NCBI GenBank assembly: GCA_963779095.1
Contig: CAVZWU010000024.1
Span: 1 to 64,000 of the forward strand
Source of the DNA: Roseiarcus sp963779095
Lineage (GTDB): Bacteria; Pseudomonadota; Alphaproteobacteria; Rhizobiales; Beijerinckiaceae
DNA: 64,000 bases
Reading direction: 5' to 3'
Positions 18,374-28,271 of this stretch are shown here, piece by piece. Position 1 is the stretch's first letter. Each line of letters opens with the position of its first letter. The position numbers and the translations under genes were made by a program. The notes under the pieces are model-generated. The model ran no database searches. It saw only the letters and a program-made list of their open reading frames with translations, and was not told the DNA's origin.

Positions 18374-19022
18374 TCAATAGTCCATCCCGCCCATGCCGCC
18401 GGCGGGCATCGCCGGAGCCTCCTTCTTCGTCGGAGTCTCCGCGATCATCGCTTCGGTCGTGATCATGAGGCCGGCGATCGAGGCCGCGTCCTGCAAGGCG
18501 ACCCGTACGACCTTCGCCGGATCAACGATGCCGGCGTTCAGCATGTCGACATATTGCTCGGTCTGCGCGTCGAAGCCGAAGGTCTGCGACTTGTTCTCGA
18601 GGATCTTGCCAACGACGATCGAACCCTCGACGCCCGAATTCTCCGCGATCTGCCGGATCGGGCTTCGAGCGCCCGGAGCACGAGGTTGATGCCGGACTGG
18701 ACGTCTTCGTTCTCGTTGGTGAGCTTTCCGATCGCCGCCTTGGCGCGCAACAGCGCAACGCCGCCGCCGGAAACGATGCCTTCTTCGACCGCAGCCTTGG
18801 TCGCATGCATGGCGTCGTCGACGCGATCCTTCTTTTCCTTGACCTCGACCTCGGTCGAGCCGCCGACGCGGATGATGGCCACGCCGCCCGCGAGCTTGGC
18901 CAGCCGCTCCTGCAGCTTCTCCTTGTGGTAGTCGGAGGTGGTGTCCTCGATCTGCGCGATCCGGCCCTCGATGTCGGCTTTCTTGCCGGCGCCGTCGATG
19001 ATGGTGGTGTTCTCCTTGCGTC
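18374..19022 (-). pseudogene. GroEL C-terminal fragment, frameshifted
   Basis: Reading on the minus strand from about 19022, KENTTIIDGAGKKADIEGR through GGVAIIRVGGSTEVEVKEKKDR and GIVSGGGVALLRA is the last 215 residues of the chaperonin GroEL (apical-domain end and equatorial domain). A one-base shift near 18657 breaks ALEA/PIRQIAENSG. The rest runs to the typical tail APAMPAGGMGGMDY. The N-terminal 60 percent and groES are missing, so no chaperonin can form. Confidence 0.85.
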
Positions 19023-19133
19023 ATGAAGGGCGTTGACTTGGCCATCTCGTTGAAATATTAGTCGACTGTTCGCATTGTGGTCATAGTGACCAATATCAGC
19101 GGCTCCCTTGTTCGGGACTAAAGGAATCACGGG

Positions 19134-20024
19134 ATGGATCGGTTGATAGTAACGGTTACCTGCGATTCAACGATGTCCTACCCGTCGAACCCGAACAATC
19201 CGACCCCTCACGGCGTGGAGCGAGTAGCTGAAGAATATGTGCGTTCTGTTGGCGCGGGCGCGTCGATCTGCCACCTGCATGGACCCTATTCGGTCGATTC
19301 GAAAATCCAGGCGGACGGAACGAAACTGTCCGATCTCGACATTGCGGGCTGGCGCCGGTTACGCAACGGCATTAGTTCGAAGTGTGACGCGGTCATCCAA
19401 TACGGCATCGCGAACGGCCGCTTCCCGCAACGCAAGGCGTTGATGGAGGATCAGCGTCCGGACATGATCTCGACCTGCTTCAATGCGCACGATGAATGCT
19501 TCGACTACGAGCCGGGCCGGGAGCCGGTCGAACTCTACGCCATCCACGACCGCGACGAGCTGCGCGAATATTGCGAAATAACCAGTCGGCTTGGCGTCAA
19601 GATCGAGGTCGAGGCCTTTCATTTCGGCGGCGTCTGGAACGCCATGCGAATGCGCGAAAAAGGCCTGCTGAAGGGACCGATCTGGACGACCTTCTTCCTC
19701 GGCTGGAAAGGCGGATGTTGGACGCCTCCCACTCCGCGCGCCATGATGTACATGGCCGATCACTGCCCCGAGGGATTCCTGTGGAACACGAGCGTCATGG
19801 ATCCGGTCGAGCAATGGACGGTGCTGACGACCGCAATAACACTGGGCGGACACGTGCGGATCGGAATGGAAGACAACCCCTTCATCTCCCCCGGAGAATA
19901 CGCGCGCAGCAACGCTGAACTGGTCGAAAAGATCGTGCGGATAGCGCGGGACATAGGCCGCGAGATCGCCTCTCCGGACGAGGCGCGCGCCATCGCAAGC
20001 ATTCCGCGCGGCAACATGATCTAG
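19134..20024 (+). CDS. beta-keto acid cleavage enzyme (BKACE, DUF849 family)
   Basis: A 296-residue protein of the family founded by 3-keto-5-aminohexanoate cleavage enzyme. These zinc TIM barrels condense a beta-keto acid with acetyl-CoA and release acetoacetate plus a new acyl-CoA. The zinc motif HLHG (His47, His49) follows the first strands (IVTVTCDSTMSYPSNPNNP), and the barrel segments KIEVEAFHFGG, GLLKGPIWTTFFLG and GGHVRIGMEDNPFI are typical. The last is the conserved C-terminal R-x-G-x-E-D-N signature. An AAGGA site precedes the ATG. It heads the catabolic cluster, with the substrate-binding protein gene 54 bases downstream, so its keto acid probably derives from the imported compound. 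Confidence 0.85.
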   Translation: MDRLIVTVTCDSTMSYPSNPNNPTPHGVERVAEEYVRSVGAGASICHLHGPYSVDSKIQADGTKLSDLDIAGWRRLRNGISSKCDAVIQYGIANGRFPQRKALMEDQRPDMISTCFNAHDECFDYEPGREPVELYAIHDRDELREYCEITSRLGVKIEVEAFHFGGVWNAMRMREKGLLKGPIWTTFFLGWKGGCWTPPTPRAMMYMADHCPEGFLWNTSVMDPVEQWTVLTTAITLGGHVRIGMEDNPFISPGEYARSNAELVEKIVRIARDIGREIASPDEARAIASIPRGNMI

Positions 20025-20078
20025 GCGTTGAACGTCGCCAGCGGAAACCAACCAGAACCTAGAGAGGAAGCGACGGAA

Positions 20079-21398
20079 ATGGGACCAAAATACCTTGACC
20101 TGACCGGCGCAGGCGAGCCCGAAAATCGCTTGACGCGACGAGGCTTTATGGCTGGAGCCGGCCTTTTGACCGCAGGCGGCGCTCTACTCGCGGGATCCGG
20201 GCCAGCGAGCGCCGCGCCCACAGTCGTCCGATTTCAGACCCCGGCGGGCGTTCGCTTCGGCAACCCCAATGCGGTCTTGATCGTCGACTTCGCCCGCGAA
20301 AACCCCGACATCAAGATCGAGATGGAGACGGTTCCGGTCCAAAATCTGTTCCCGAAACTGGCTACGGAAGTCGCCTCGAAATCGGATTCGATCGATCTGT
20401 TTCAGTGCATCAGCAACCTGATGTACGGCTTCGCGCAATCGGGAAGGATCGTCGCCTTCGAAGACTTGCTTCCGGCCGACTATCTCGCCGATATTGTCAA
20501 GGATATTCCGGCCCACTACCTCGACACCTGGAGATTCAAAGGCAAGCTCTACGCCGTGCCCAACGATTCCAACGCGCAATGGTGTTTTTACCGGAGAGAC
20601 CTGTTCGACGAGGCGGGCGTCAAACTTCCCGCGACCTGGGCCGACGCGCCGAAGACGGCGAAGGCGCTGACCAAAGGCAACGTCAAGGGCTACACGGCCA
20701 GCCTCCGGCGCGGGGAATACGCCGGGGCGCATTTCAGCAGCGTTCTCTTCTCTTTCGGCGGCGACTACTGGGACAAGGATTTTCACCCGACCATCGACAG
20801 CGAAGCGGGGCGCAACGCGATCGAAGTCATGTTGGAGATGATGGACTACGCCGACCCCGGCTCGATCAACGCCGGCGAGGACGACACGGCGCAGACGATC
20901 GCGAGCGGCGTCGCGGCCTGGGCACCGCTCGAGTGGGGTCGCTCCGACCTCACCAATCCCAAGAAAACCCCTATCGCCGACAAGATCGAGACGGCTCTGC
21001 CGCCAGATGGAGGGAACCATCCCGCGGCTCCCGCCCTCGGCGGCGTCAGTTATATGATCCCGAGTTGGACCGACAAGAAAGCTGCCGCCGCCAAATACGT
21101 CGCCTACGCTTGCAGCAAGAAGGTCATGCACACTTTCGTTCAGAACGAGGGCCAGCCGGCACGCACGAGCGCCCTAACCGATCCGGAGAACGTAAAGATC
21201 GGTCGGTACTTTCCGACCTTGCAGAAGGCTCTGGCGCAGGGGAAGGCCTTTCCGGCCATTCCGGAGTCCTATCAGTTCCTCGTGCAACTCGGCAATCACG
21301 TGGCTGAGATCCTAACGAAGTCAGTGACGCCAAAGCAGGGACTGCAAGCGGTGAACAATTCGTTCGCCAAATCGCTCAAGGACAACGGGTATCTTTAA
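20079..21398 (+). CDS. ABC transporter extracellular substrate-binding protein (family 1), TAT-exported
   Basis: The 439-residue protein begins with a twin-arginine signal (residues 19–25, TRRGFMA, then a hydrophobic AGLLTAGGALLAG stretch and a predicted ASA cleavage site near residue 45). The mature part has the two-lobe family 1 pattern (VLIVDFARENPDIKIEMETV, DLFQCISNLMYGFAQSG, GKLYAVPNDSNAQWCFYRRDLF, GVAAWAPLEWGRSDL). Such proteins deliver sugars or similar polar compounds to MalFG-type permeases, which are encoded at 26449–28217. The ATG at 20079 is chosen because AGAGAGGAAG lies just upstream; the TTG at 20028 would add an untypical 17-residue leader. Confidence 0.88.
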   Translation: MGPKYLDLTGAGEPENRLTRRGFMAGAGLLTAGGALLAGSGPASAAPTVVRFQTPAGVRFGNPNAVLIVDFARENPDIKIEMETVPVQNLFPKLATEVASKSDSIDLFQCISNLMYGFAQSGRIVAFEDLLPADYLADIVKDIPAHYLDTWRFKGKLYAVPNDSNAQWCFYRRDLFDEAGVKLPATWADAPKTAKALTKGNVKGYTASLRRGEYAGAHFSSVLFSFGGDYWDKDFHPTIDSEAGRNAIEVMLEMMDYADPGSINAGEDDTAQTIASGVAAWAPLEWGRSDLTNPKKTPIADKIETALPPDGGNHPAAPALGGVSYMIPSWTDKKAAAAKYVAYACSKKVMHTFVQNEGQPARTSALTDPENVKIGRYFPTLQKALAQGKAFPAIPESYQFLVQLGNHVAEILTKSVTPKQGLQAVNNSFAKSLKDNGYL

Positions 21399-21591
21399 GG
21401 ATCCGCCGCTTCTCGACGCGGCGCGCGTAACGGCGTGACCGGGAAACGGAGAAATCATTCGGCGCGCCGGGGATTGCTGTTGGATATCGCGCGCCGCGCG
21501 GCGGAACATCTTTCGATCGAGCCTTCGATGTGGGGAGGGGTGTGGTCGCGCGGAGTGTGTTTCCGGTCCAGGCGTGCGCTAGGGTTTTCTT

Positions 21592-22810
21592 ATGCGGGTC
21601 GTCATCAGGAACATCGAAAAGGTCTTTCCCGGCGCGGACAGGCACCGGGCGCTAGACAAAATCTCCATGAACGCGGAAGCCGGGGAGCTTCTGGTGTTGC
21701 TCGGTCCCTCAGGCTCGGGGAAGACCACGCTGTTGAGGGCGATCGCTGGGCTCGAGACGGTCGATTCCGGCGATATCGAGTTCGACGGCCGCCGCGTCAA
21801 CGATCTCGATCCGGGTCGACGCAATATCGGCATGGTCTTTCAAGATTATGCCCTCTATCCCCATCTGAGCGTCTACGGCAATGTTGCGTACAACATGAAA
21901 ATTCGCCGACTTTCGCGTAACGAGATCGATGAGAGGGTCAACAAGGTCGCGAAAATGCTGCGGATCGATCAGCTGTTGCGTCGCAAGCCCTCCGAATTGA
22001 GCGGGGGCCAACGCCAACGGGTGGCGGTTGCCCGCGCCGTGACGCGTGACGCGTCGGTCCTGCTGATGGACGAGCCGCTCAGTAATCTCGATGCGCAGAT
22101 CCGTGAGCACGTGCGCGTCGAGCTGCGCGAGTTGCAGCGGTTGATCGGCGTGACGACCATCTATGTCGACTCACGACCAGGTCGAAGCCATGGTGATGGC
22201 CGATCGCATCGCCGTGATGGCCGACGGCCGGGTGGAACAGATTGGCGCCCCCGATGAGGTCTATGGGCGACCGGACACTCTCTTTTGCGCCCGGTTCATG
22301 GGCTCTCCCAAGATCAACGAACTCGAGGGCGTCCTGTCTGATGACCCGGTCGGCGGGCTTAGCTTCGCGATTGGCCCCGATGGTCGGGGAGACGTACTGC
22401 GGCTGGCCCCCGAACCCGCGTCTCCCGGCGCGCTGCCGATCCCTGCGCAACCAGCGACGCTCGCCTTCCGGGCCGAAGACGCCGTCATCACCAATCGGAC
22501 CGGTTGCGGCGTCAATGCGGACGTCACCTTCATCGAGAACCGCGGAGCCGAGAAATATCTGCTGGCGGATCTTGCTGTAGCTGAACCGCTCCGTGATGGG
22601 CGGCGTTCGGTCGAATTGCGACTGCGGCTTTCCGGCGCGGATCGACCCGATGAGTCGGGGAAAGTGTCGTTTTTGCCGAACCGCGTGCACCTGTTCTGCG
22701 AGAACGGCCGGCGTCTGCTCACCGCTTCGTGCCGGGAGATTCCGGCCGATGTCCAGGGGGGCGACGCGGCGGTGATTAACAGGGCTTCCAGCGGCGCAGC
22801 GGCCTCCTAG
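21592..22810 (+). pseudogene. ABC transporter ATPase (MalK/UgpC type), frameshifted
   Basis: The first frame has Walker A GPSGSGKT (residues 38–45), Q-loop GMVFQDYALYPHLSV, signature LSGGQRQRVAVARAV and Walker B VLLMDEPLSNLD. Near 22165 an extra base breaks TTIYV/THDQVEAM, and the remaining half (MADRIAVMADGRVEQIGAPDEVYGRP, then a MOP/TOBE-like C-terminal domain) is in another frame. The intact protein would be about 400 residues and would energise the permeases encoded downstream. One indel separates it from function, so a sequence error is a real alternative. Confidence 0.85.
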
Positions 22811-22877
22811 CCGATGGAGACCACGAAAGACGAGAAGGCTTCCGAATCGCGCTCGAGTTCGAGAGCGCCGACTTGCG

Positions 22878-24611
22878 GTGGCGCTGGATCGTGAGAAGGC
22901 GGACGCGGTCATCCGCGACTGCGCGGTGCTCGACGTGCACACTGGCTTGACGAGTTCTGGCGGCGTCGCGATCGTCGCCGACCAAATCGCCTATGTCGGC
23001 GAAGTCGACGACCTAGTCGGACCCGGCACGACGGTGATCGAAGGACACGGCCGCATCGCTGTTCCCGGTCTGATCGAAGGTCACATCCATACCTACGAGA
23101 GTCATTTGCCGATCAGCGAGATCGCTCGCGGCTTTCTCCGTCACGGCGTCACGACGATCGTGACCGATTTCTACGGCGAGGCCGTGGTCCGCGGCGTCGA
23201 TGCGGTGAGGGCGTCTCTCGACGAAGCCACGACGACGGCGCTGAACGTCGTCTTCATCCTGCCTATGCCGGCGCTGTATCAAGACGCGCCGTTCGCTCAT
23301 ACCGGCACCATCGATCTCGCCGCGATGGAGGAGATGGCCGCCTGGCCGGAATGCCACGGCCTCAACGAATGTTTCATCAAGGAACTGGTCGGCGGCGAGC
23401 CAAGGCTGCGCCGGCTGGTCGACGTCGTGCAGGCGCGCGGCGGCAAAATCTGCGGCCACGGCTCGGAGGGAAGCCCGCACGAGATCCAGGCCTGGGCCGG
23501 TTGGGTCGGACGCCTCGACGATCACGAGGCCGCCTCCGGCGAAGAAGCGCTCGCCCGCCTGCGAGCCGGGATTCATGTCATCGCCCGCGAAGGCTCCGGC
23601 GTGGCCAACATCGAGAGCATCGTCCAGCGCCTTCTCACAGAGGGATCCGGCTTTCGGCGCGTGTCGTTTTGCGCCGACGTGCTTTCCCCTGTCGATCTGG
23701 CGGCCCGAGGCAGCATCGACTATTGCGTCCGGCTGTGCATCGGAATGGGCGTGCCGCCGGTCACGGCCGTGCAGATGGCCACGCTCAATGCGGCGGAGTG
23801 CCATCAGATCGATCACCACGTTGGTTCGCTGGCGCCGGGGCGGCGAGCGGACGTTCTCCTGCTCGAAGGTCCGCTAGCGGAATTCCAGATCGGCGCGGTC
23901 GTTGCGGCCGGCGCGCTCGTGGTCGAAGCCGGACGCTACCTTCAGGATCGCCGGCCGACCCGACGTCCCGATTTCGCCTATGGCACCGTAAAGGTCGGCC
24001 GGATTTCTCCCGATAGGTTCGAAGTCCCGGCGCCCGCGGGCGCCGAAAACGTGCTCGTGCGCGTGATCGGCGTAGCCGATGGAACGGTGATCACGAGCGA
24101 GCTGCACCGACGCCTCCCGGTCAAAGCGGGATTGATCGCCCCCGAGGGACGGGTCAACACGATTGCGGCGATCGAACGGCACACCGGGAACGGCGCGACT
24201 GGGATCGGCTTCGTCGAAGGCTTTGGACTTGCAGCGGGCGCGATCGCGACGACCTTCGCACCACAGTCGCAGCACATGGTGGTGGTCGGCGCGAGTCGCG
24301 AGGACATGGCCGTCGCAGCCACGGAATGCGCAGGGCTCGGCGGCGGGTTCGTCGTCGCCGTCGAGGGGCGGATCGTCGCGCGCGTCCCGATGCCGCTCTA
24401 TGGCCTACTGTCGGAGGAATCGCTCGAGACGATCACCGAACAGATCGAGACGGCTTTCGCGGAACTGCGCCGCCTCGGATGCACTCTCGCGACGCCGTTC
24501 CATACGTTGGCGTTCACGTGCCTGCCGGTATCGATCGGCTCCTTGAAGGTTACCTCCGTCGGCCTTGTCGACGTCTGGAGGGCGCAGGTCGTTCCACCGG
24601 TGGTGGGGTGA
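22878..24611 (+). CDS. adenine-deaminase-like amidohydrolase, paralogue 1
   Basis: A 577-residue amidohydrolase with the metal motif GLIEGHIHTYESH, then CGHGSEGSPHEIQAW, HVIAREGSGVANI and the C-terminal adenine-deaminase domain (ATLNAAECHQID, VGSLAPGRRADVLL, AAIERHTGNGATGIGFVEGFGL). The family hydrolyses C–N bonds in purines or cyclic amides. The first 669 bases (22859–23527) are nearly identical to paralogue 2 at 28301–28969, after which identity drops sharply. A credible original start (ATG 22814, METTKDEKASESRSSS) is out of frame with the body because of the junction at 22859, so only the GTG at 22878 remains. Confidence 0.8.
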   Translation: MALDREKADAVIRDCAVLDVHTGLTSSGGVAIVADQIAYVGEVDDLVGPGTTVIEGHGRIAVPGLIEGHIHTYESHLPISEIARGFLRHGVTTIVTDFYGEAVVRGVDAVRASLDEATTTALNVVFILPMPALYQDAPFAHTGTIDLAAMEEMAAWPECHGLNECFIKELVGGEPRLRRLVDVVQARGGKICGHGSEGSPHEIQAWAGWVGRLDDHEAASGEEALARLRAGIHVIAREGSGVANIESIVQRLLTEGSGFRRVSFCADVLSPVDLAARGSIDYCVRLCIGMGVPPVTAVQMATLNAAECHQIDHHVGSLAPGRRADVLLLEGPLAEFQIGAVVAAGALVVEAGRYLQDRRPTRRPDFAYGTVKVGRISPDRFEVPAPAGAENVLVRVIGVADGTVITSELHRRLPVKAGLIAPEGRVNTIAAIERHTGNGATGIGFVEGFGLAAGAIATTFAPQSQHMVVVGASREDMAVAATECAGLGGGFVVAVEGRIVARVPMPLYGLLSEESLETITEQIETAFAELRRLGCTLATPFHTLAFTCLPVSIGSLKVTSVGLVDVWRAQVVPPVVG

Positions 24612-24719
24612 CTGGTTTTGCGCATCGATGCGACCTTTCAACATTGAGACCTCACCCCGTCTGGTCGGTCGCCGCAAGAGGGGCGGCGGGGACGAGCGGA
24701 CGACAGCCTAGCGTCAGCG

Positions 24720-25365
24720 GGAGACCCCCAGCTTTGCCGGGTTGGCCAGTAGGAGTTTGACGTTTCCAGGGGTCCACCGGCGAAGTTCCAGACGTGAGCA
24801 GCCACTCACGCGAAAGGACCGAGGGACGACTATGAGAGCCTAAGCCACACGACATGGACCTACAAATGTCATGTGATGTTCATCCCCAAGCGTCGGCGCA
24901 AGACGTTGTATCTGGAACTGCGCCGACATCTGGGCGAGGTGTTCCGCGAACTCGCGTTCCAGAAGGGAATCAAAGGTCGAGGAAGGGCGTCTCATGCCCG
25001 ATCACGTCCACATGCTGTTGTCGATTCGGCCGAAATATGCCGTGTCGCAGGTCGTTGGGTCCATCAAGGGCAAGAGCGCGATCCACTCGGCCCAGGTCTA
25101 TGGAGAGCGCAAGCGCAACTTCGTGGGCCAGCACTTTTGGGCCCGGGCGTTCTTCGTGAACACGGTCGGTCGGGACGAAGAGGCCATCCCGGGCTCACAT
25201 CCGCAACCAGGAGAGGAAGGACCACAGGCTCGAAGCAATCGAACCTCTGGCGCTGACCCTGCCGCTTCAGGCGGCTCCAAGCTCAACGGGCCGCGTCAGT
25301 GACCCGTCCTACCGCCTTGAGCCGTTCCATATCCTAAAGCCCCCGGCTTTGCCGGGGGATACTTA
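24720..25365 (+). mobile_element. IS200/IS605-type element (defective)
   Basis: A Y1-transposase pseudogene flanked by two similar stem-loops, CCCCCAGCTTTGCCGGG near 24725 and CCCCCGGCTTTGCCGGGGG at 25340–25358. Subterminal hairpins in place of inverted repeats are the hallmark of this family. The exact ends are uncertain. It separates the first half of the catabolic locus from the IclR gene and the permeases. Confidence 0.65.
24831..25330 (+). pseudogene. tnpA: IS200-family Y1 transposase TnpA, two frameshifts
   Basis: SHTTWTYKCHVMFIPKRRRKTLY leads to LGEVFRELAFQKGIK. An extra G near 24981 then shifts to EEGRLMPDHVHMLLSI, which contains the HUH-type metal pair HVH, followed by QVVGSIKGKSAIH and NFVGQHFWARAFFVNTVGRDE. 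A further extra C near 25190 separates the tail (RAHIRNQERKDHRLEAIEPL) with the family's usual ending. The first half, HUH centre and tail are therefore in three different frames. Confidence 0.7.
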
Positions 25366-25529
25366 CTTCGACGGGTCCCGACGAGATCACCATCTTCTCG
25401 ATTTTGCCTTCACCCACACGCTCAATGAGTTCCGCTGCGCCGAACTTCGACTCAAAGGCTTAACGTTACGTGACAGCTCAGTGCTTTGTTAACCCGGATT
25501 CGGAGCCGTGTCTCTTCGCTCCTCGGCGC

Positions 25530-25557
25530 TTGACAAGCGACATAGGGCGTCTATTTA
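25530..25557 (+). promoter_or_regulatory. sigma-70-like promoter candidate for the IclR gene
   Basis: TTGACA at 25530–25535 and TATTTA at 25552–25557 with a 16-base spacer, about 40 bases upstream of the IclR start. The perfect -35 box in GC-rich DNA is notable. Confidence 0.5.
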
Positions 25558-25597
25558 TTTGGGCACTGCGACCGCATAATGGACAAGGTGTCGAGAA

Positions 25598-26374
25598 GTG
25601 TTGACCACTTTGAAAGGCGCTTCGGAAGAGGGTGACGACGAGCGCAACTCGGTGAAAAGCTTAGTGAAGGCGTTGGACCTTCTTGAAGCGGTGGCGACGA
25701 TGGCGATCGCGCCGCGCATCTCTGAGGTCGCGATCGCCTCCGGAATCAGCCGGCCGACGGCCTACCGGATCGTTCAGACCCTCGTCGCCAACGGCTATCT
25801 CGCCCAGGATGCGCAATCGGGGAGGTTGTCGCCCGGGTTTTCGCTGCTAACGCTGGCGGCGAGTGTGCTGGACCGCAACCGGCTGCGGATCGAGGCTCTC
25901 CCGCATCTACAGGCCCTCGCCAACCTCACGGGCGAACGGACGAACCTCGGCATTCTGCATCGGAACAAGGTTCTCTATCTCGCCGGGGTGGAGAAGCCGT
26001 TGCTGCCGACGATCTACAGCCAATTCGGCAAGTCGGCGCCGGCACATTGTTGCTCCCTGGGGAAAGCGATTCTCGCCAATTTGCCCGATCAGGAAGTGGA
26101 GCAATTGCTCGCGGCGGAGCCGTTACGAGCGCAAACGCAGAAGTCGATAACGAGCATGGCTCGCTTTCGCGAGGAACTCGAGCTGACGCGACAGCGCGGC
26201 TACGCGATCGACGACGGTGAGCATGTGGTGAACGCTCGCTGCATCGCGGCCCCGATCTTCACTCAGGACCGCCCCGTCGGCGCCATCGGGATCAGCGCTT
26301 CGATGCTGCCGCCGCTCGTCCAGCACGCCGCCACGCTGCGCCATACCGCCGAACTGATCTCCCACGTCCTTTGA
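25598..26374 (+). CDS. IclR-family transcriptional regulator
   Basis: A 258-residue regulator with the N-terminal winged helix (about residues 15–75, VKSLVKALDLLEAV, ISEVAIASGISRPTAYRIVQTLVANGYL) and the C-terminal GAF-like effector domain (LTGERTNLGILHRNKVLYLAGVE, HCCSLGKAILANLP, RGYAIDDGEHVVNARCIAAPIF, GAIGISASML). IclR proteins sense aromatic or other small acids and control catabolic operons, so the adjacent transporter and hydrolase genes are its likely targets. The start is GTG, or the adjacent TTG; there is no strong ribosome-binding site. Confidence 0.85.
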   Translation: MLTTLKGASEEGDDERNSVKSLVKALDLLEAVATMAIAPRISEVAIASGISRPTAYRIVQTLVANGYLAQDAQSGRLSPGFSLLTLAASVLDRNRLRIEALPHLQALANLTGERTNLGILHRNKVLYLAGVEKPLLPTIYSQFGKSAPAHCCSLGKAILANLPDQEVEQLLAAEPLRAQTQKSITSMARFREELELTRQRGYAIDDGEHVVNARCIAAPIFTQDRPVGAIGISASMLPPLVQHAATLRHTAELISHVL

Positions 26375-26448
26375 ACGACGCGACGACAGCAGCAACCGGC
26401 GGTACCAGCCGAGAACAGGGCGCCCCGCGAGGATAGTGAGTAAACGCG

Positions 26449-27396
26449 ATGCGAAAGTGGAGCTGCGCAGAGGCGGTTGACGAAGCGCCCGTGACCTTGG
26501 GAGAGTTCGGCTCCAACCCAAATCGCGCGAGCGCGTTCGCCAATTCGTGGGCGGCGTTCGTTCTGCCGCCTCTTTTCGTCGTTTGTTGTATCGTCGTCTT
26601 GCCGACGATACAGCTCGTCTCCAACAGTTTCTATCGTTGGAGTTTGCTGTCTGGCATAAAGCGCTTCGACGGCGTCGGGCAATATGTCGAGGTTCTGACA
26701 GACTCATTATTCGTTGGCTCGTTGGCGCGGACGATCGGCTACACTCTGGCCGTCGTCGCGATCGAGCTCATCCTCGGCCTCGGAGTCGCGCTGCTGCTCG
26801 ACCGGGATTATCCAGGCAACCGCATCGTCAGGACGATGTTCCTGACACCGATGCTGATGGTCCCGATTATGGTGGGCCTCCTGTGGACACTGATGTTTCA
26901 GCCCTCCATAGGCGTCCTTAACTATGTGCTCGGCGGGCTCGGCGTCCAGCCGGTCGACTGGCTCTCCAGCCGCGCGCTCGCCTTGCCCGCGGTCGGCATC
27001 GCGGAAGTCTGGCAATGGACGCCGTTCGTCGCGATCGTTCTGTTGGCCGGATTGCAGTCGTTGCCGCAGAACGTCGTGGCGGCGGCGCGTCTCGACGGAG
27101 CCGGGCGGCTGCGCAGGCTCCTGACGATCGAATTGCCGCTCATGCGCAACGTCGTCGCCATCGTATTCCTGTTGCGATTCATCGACGTGTTCAAGACCTT
27201 CGGACTTGTCTACATCATGACCCGCGGCGGCCCCGGGCGCGCCACGATGTTGGCCGGGTTCTATCCTTGGGAGGTCGGCTTCACTGAATTGCTGATGGGT
27301 CGCGCGAGCGCGGCGGCGTTCATCCTGATGAACGTGATTTCCATCATGACGCTGATCCTACTTCGCTTCGTCTTCAAATTGCAGGAATCGAATTGA
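26449..27396 (+). CDS. ABC transporter permease (MalF/UgpA type)
   Basis: A 315-residue inner-membrane protein with six predicted helices, beginning with SWAAFVLPPLFVVCCIVVLP. The cytoplasmic EAA-like loop LPQNVVAAARLDGAGRLRRLLTIELPLM contacts the ATPase, and NVVAIVFLLRFIDVFKTFGLVYIMTRGGP is the conserved penultimate segment. It overlaps the next permease gene by four bases, a sign of translational coupling. With that protein it forms the channel for the compound bound by the protein encoded at 20079–21398. Confidence 0.88.
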   Translation: MRKWSCAEAVDEAPVTLGEFGSNPNRASAFANSWAAFVLPPLFVVCCIVVLPTIQLVSNSFYRWSLLSGIKRFDGVGQYVEVLTDSLFVGSLARTIGYTLAVVAIELILGLGVALLLDRDYPGNRIVRTMFLTPMLMVPIMVGLLWTLMFQPSIGVLNYVLGGLGVQPVDWLSSRALALPAVGIAEVWQWTPFVAIVLLAGLQSLPQNVVAAARLDGAGRLRRLLTIELPLMRNVVAIVFLLRFIDVFKTFGLVYIMTRGGPGRATMLAGFYPWEVGFTELLMGRASAAAFILMNVISIMTLILLRFVFKLQESN

Positions 27397-28217
27397 GCGC
27401 GCACAATGCTCGCCGGGGCGAGTTGATGATCGCATTCTCGATACTGGTCGTGCTGGCTTGGCTCGCCCCGGTGTTTTGGTTGATAAACGTTGCGCTGAAG
27501 ACTCAAGCGCAGCTCTTTGTCCGCACGCCGACCTTCATTTTCAAGCCGACGTTCGAGAACTTCTCGATCGCAATTGACCGTTATGGAATTCTTGGCGACG
27601 CCCTGCACAGCTTGATCATCGCGGGTTCGTCGACCGTCGTCACTCTGATATTCTCGACGCTGTTCGTTTATGGCATTACGCGGTTTCGATTTCGCTTTCG
27701 TAACTCGATGGTAGTGTGGGTTCTGAATTTACGGATGCTGCCGCCTATCGCGATCGTCATTCCGTTCTACGTCGTCTATTCGAATTTCGGGCTGGTCGAT
27801 ACTTATACCGGCATGATACTGGCTTATTTGCCGATCACCATGCCGCTTGCCATTTGGCTGCTCTACGGCTTCGCCCAGGATATGCCGCGCTCGATTGACG
27901 AGGCCGCGCGAATCGACGGCGCCTCTCGCTGGCGAGTGTTTCGCGACATGGTGCTGCCGCTGATGCAGCCGGCGATCGCAGTGGCGGGCACGTTCTGCTT
28001 TCTCGCGGTTTGGAACGAGTTCACACTCGCTCTGATCTTGACCGGTTCGAGGACGAAGACCGTGTCCGTCGGGATGTCGGAGTTCATAACCGAGCATGCG
28101 ATCGAGTGGGGACCGATGGCGGCGGCCGCCCTAATGTTGCTGCTGCCTCTGATCGTCGTCACGTATTTCCTACAGCGCTCACTCGTGCGCGGCCTCACGC
28201 TCGGCGCCGTTCGATAG
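27393..28217 (+). CDS. ABC transporter permease (MalG/UgpE type)
   Basis: A 274-residue partner permease with TTG start. Helices include LMIAFSILVVLAWLAPVFWLINVAL and SLIIAGSSTVVTLIFSTLFVYGI. The EAA motif is textbook (EAARIDGASRWRVFRDMVLPLM), and the end WGPMAAAALMLLLPLIVVTYFLQRSLVRGLTLGAVR matches the family's conserved C-terminus. It forms an operon with the upstream permease and with amidohydrolase paralogue 2, which starts 54 bases downstream. Confidence 0.88.
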   Translation: MSAHNARRGELMIAFSILVVLAWLAPVFWLINVALKTQAQLFVRTPTFIFKPTFENFSIAIDRYGILGDALHSLIIAGSSTVVTLIFSTLFVYGITRFRFRFRNSMVVWVLNLRMLPPIAIVIPFYVVYSNFGLVDTYTGMILAYLPITMPLAIWLLYGFAQDMPRSIDEAARIDGASRWRVFRDMVLPLMQPAIAVAGTFCFLAVWNEFTLALILTGSRTKTVSVGMSEFITEHAIEWGPMAAAALMLLLPLIVVTYFLQRSLVRGLTLGAVR

Positions 28218-28271
28218 CCGACGCTGACAGCGGGACCGGCGAATTGACGGTCGTAGATAGGGAGAAAGGCG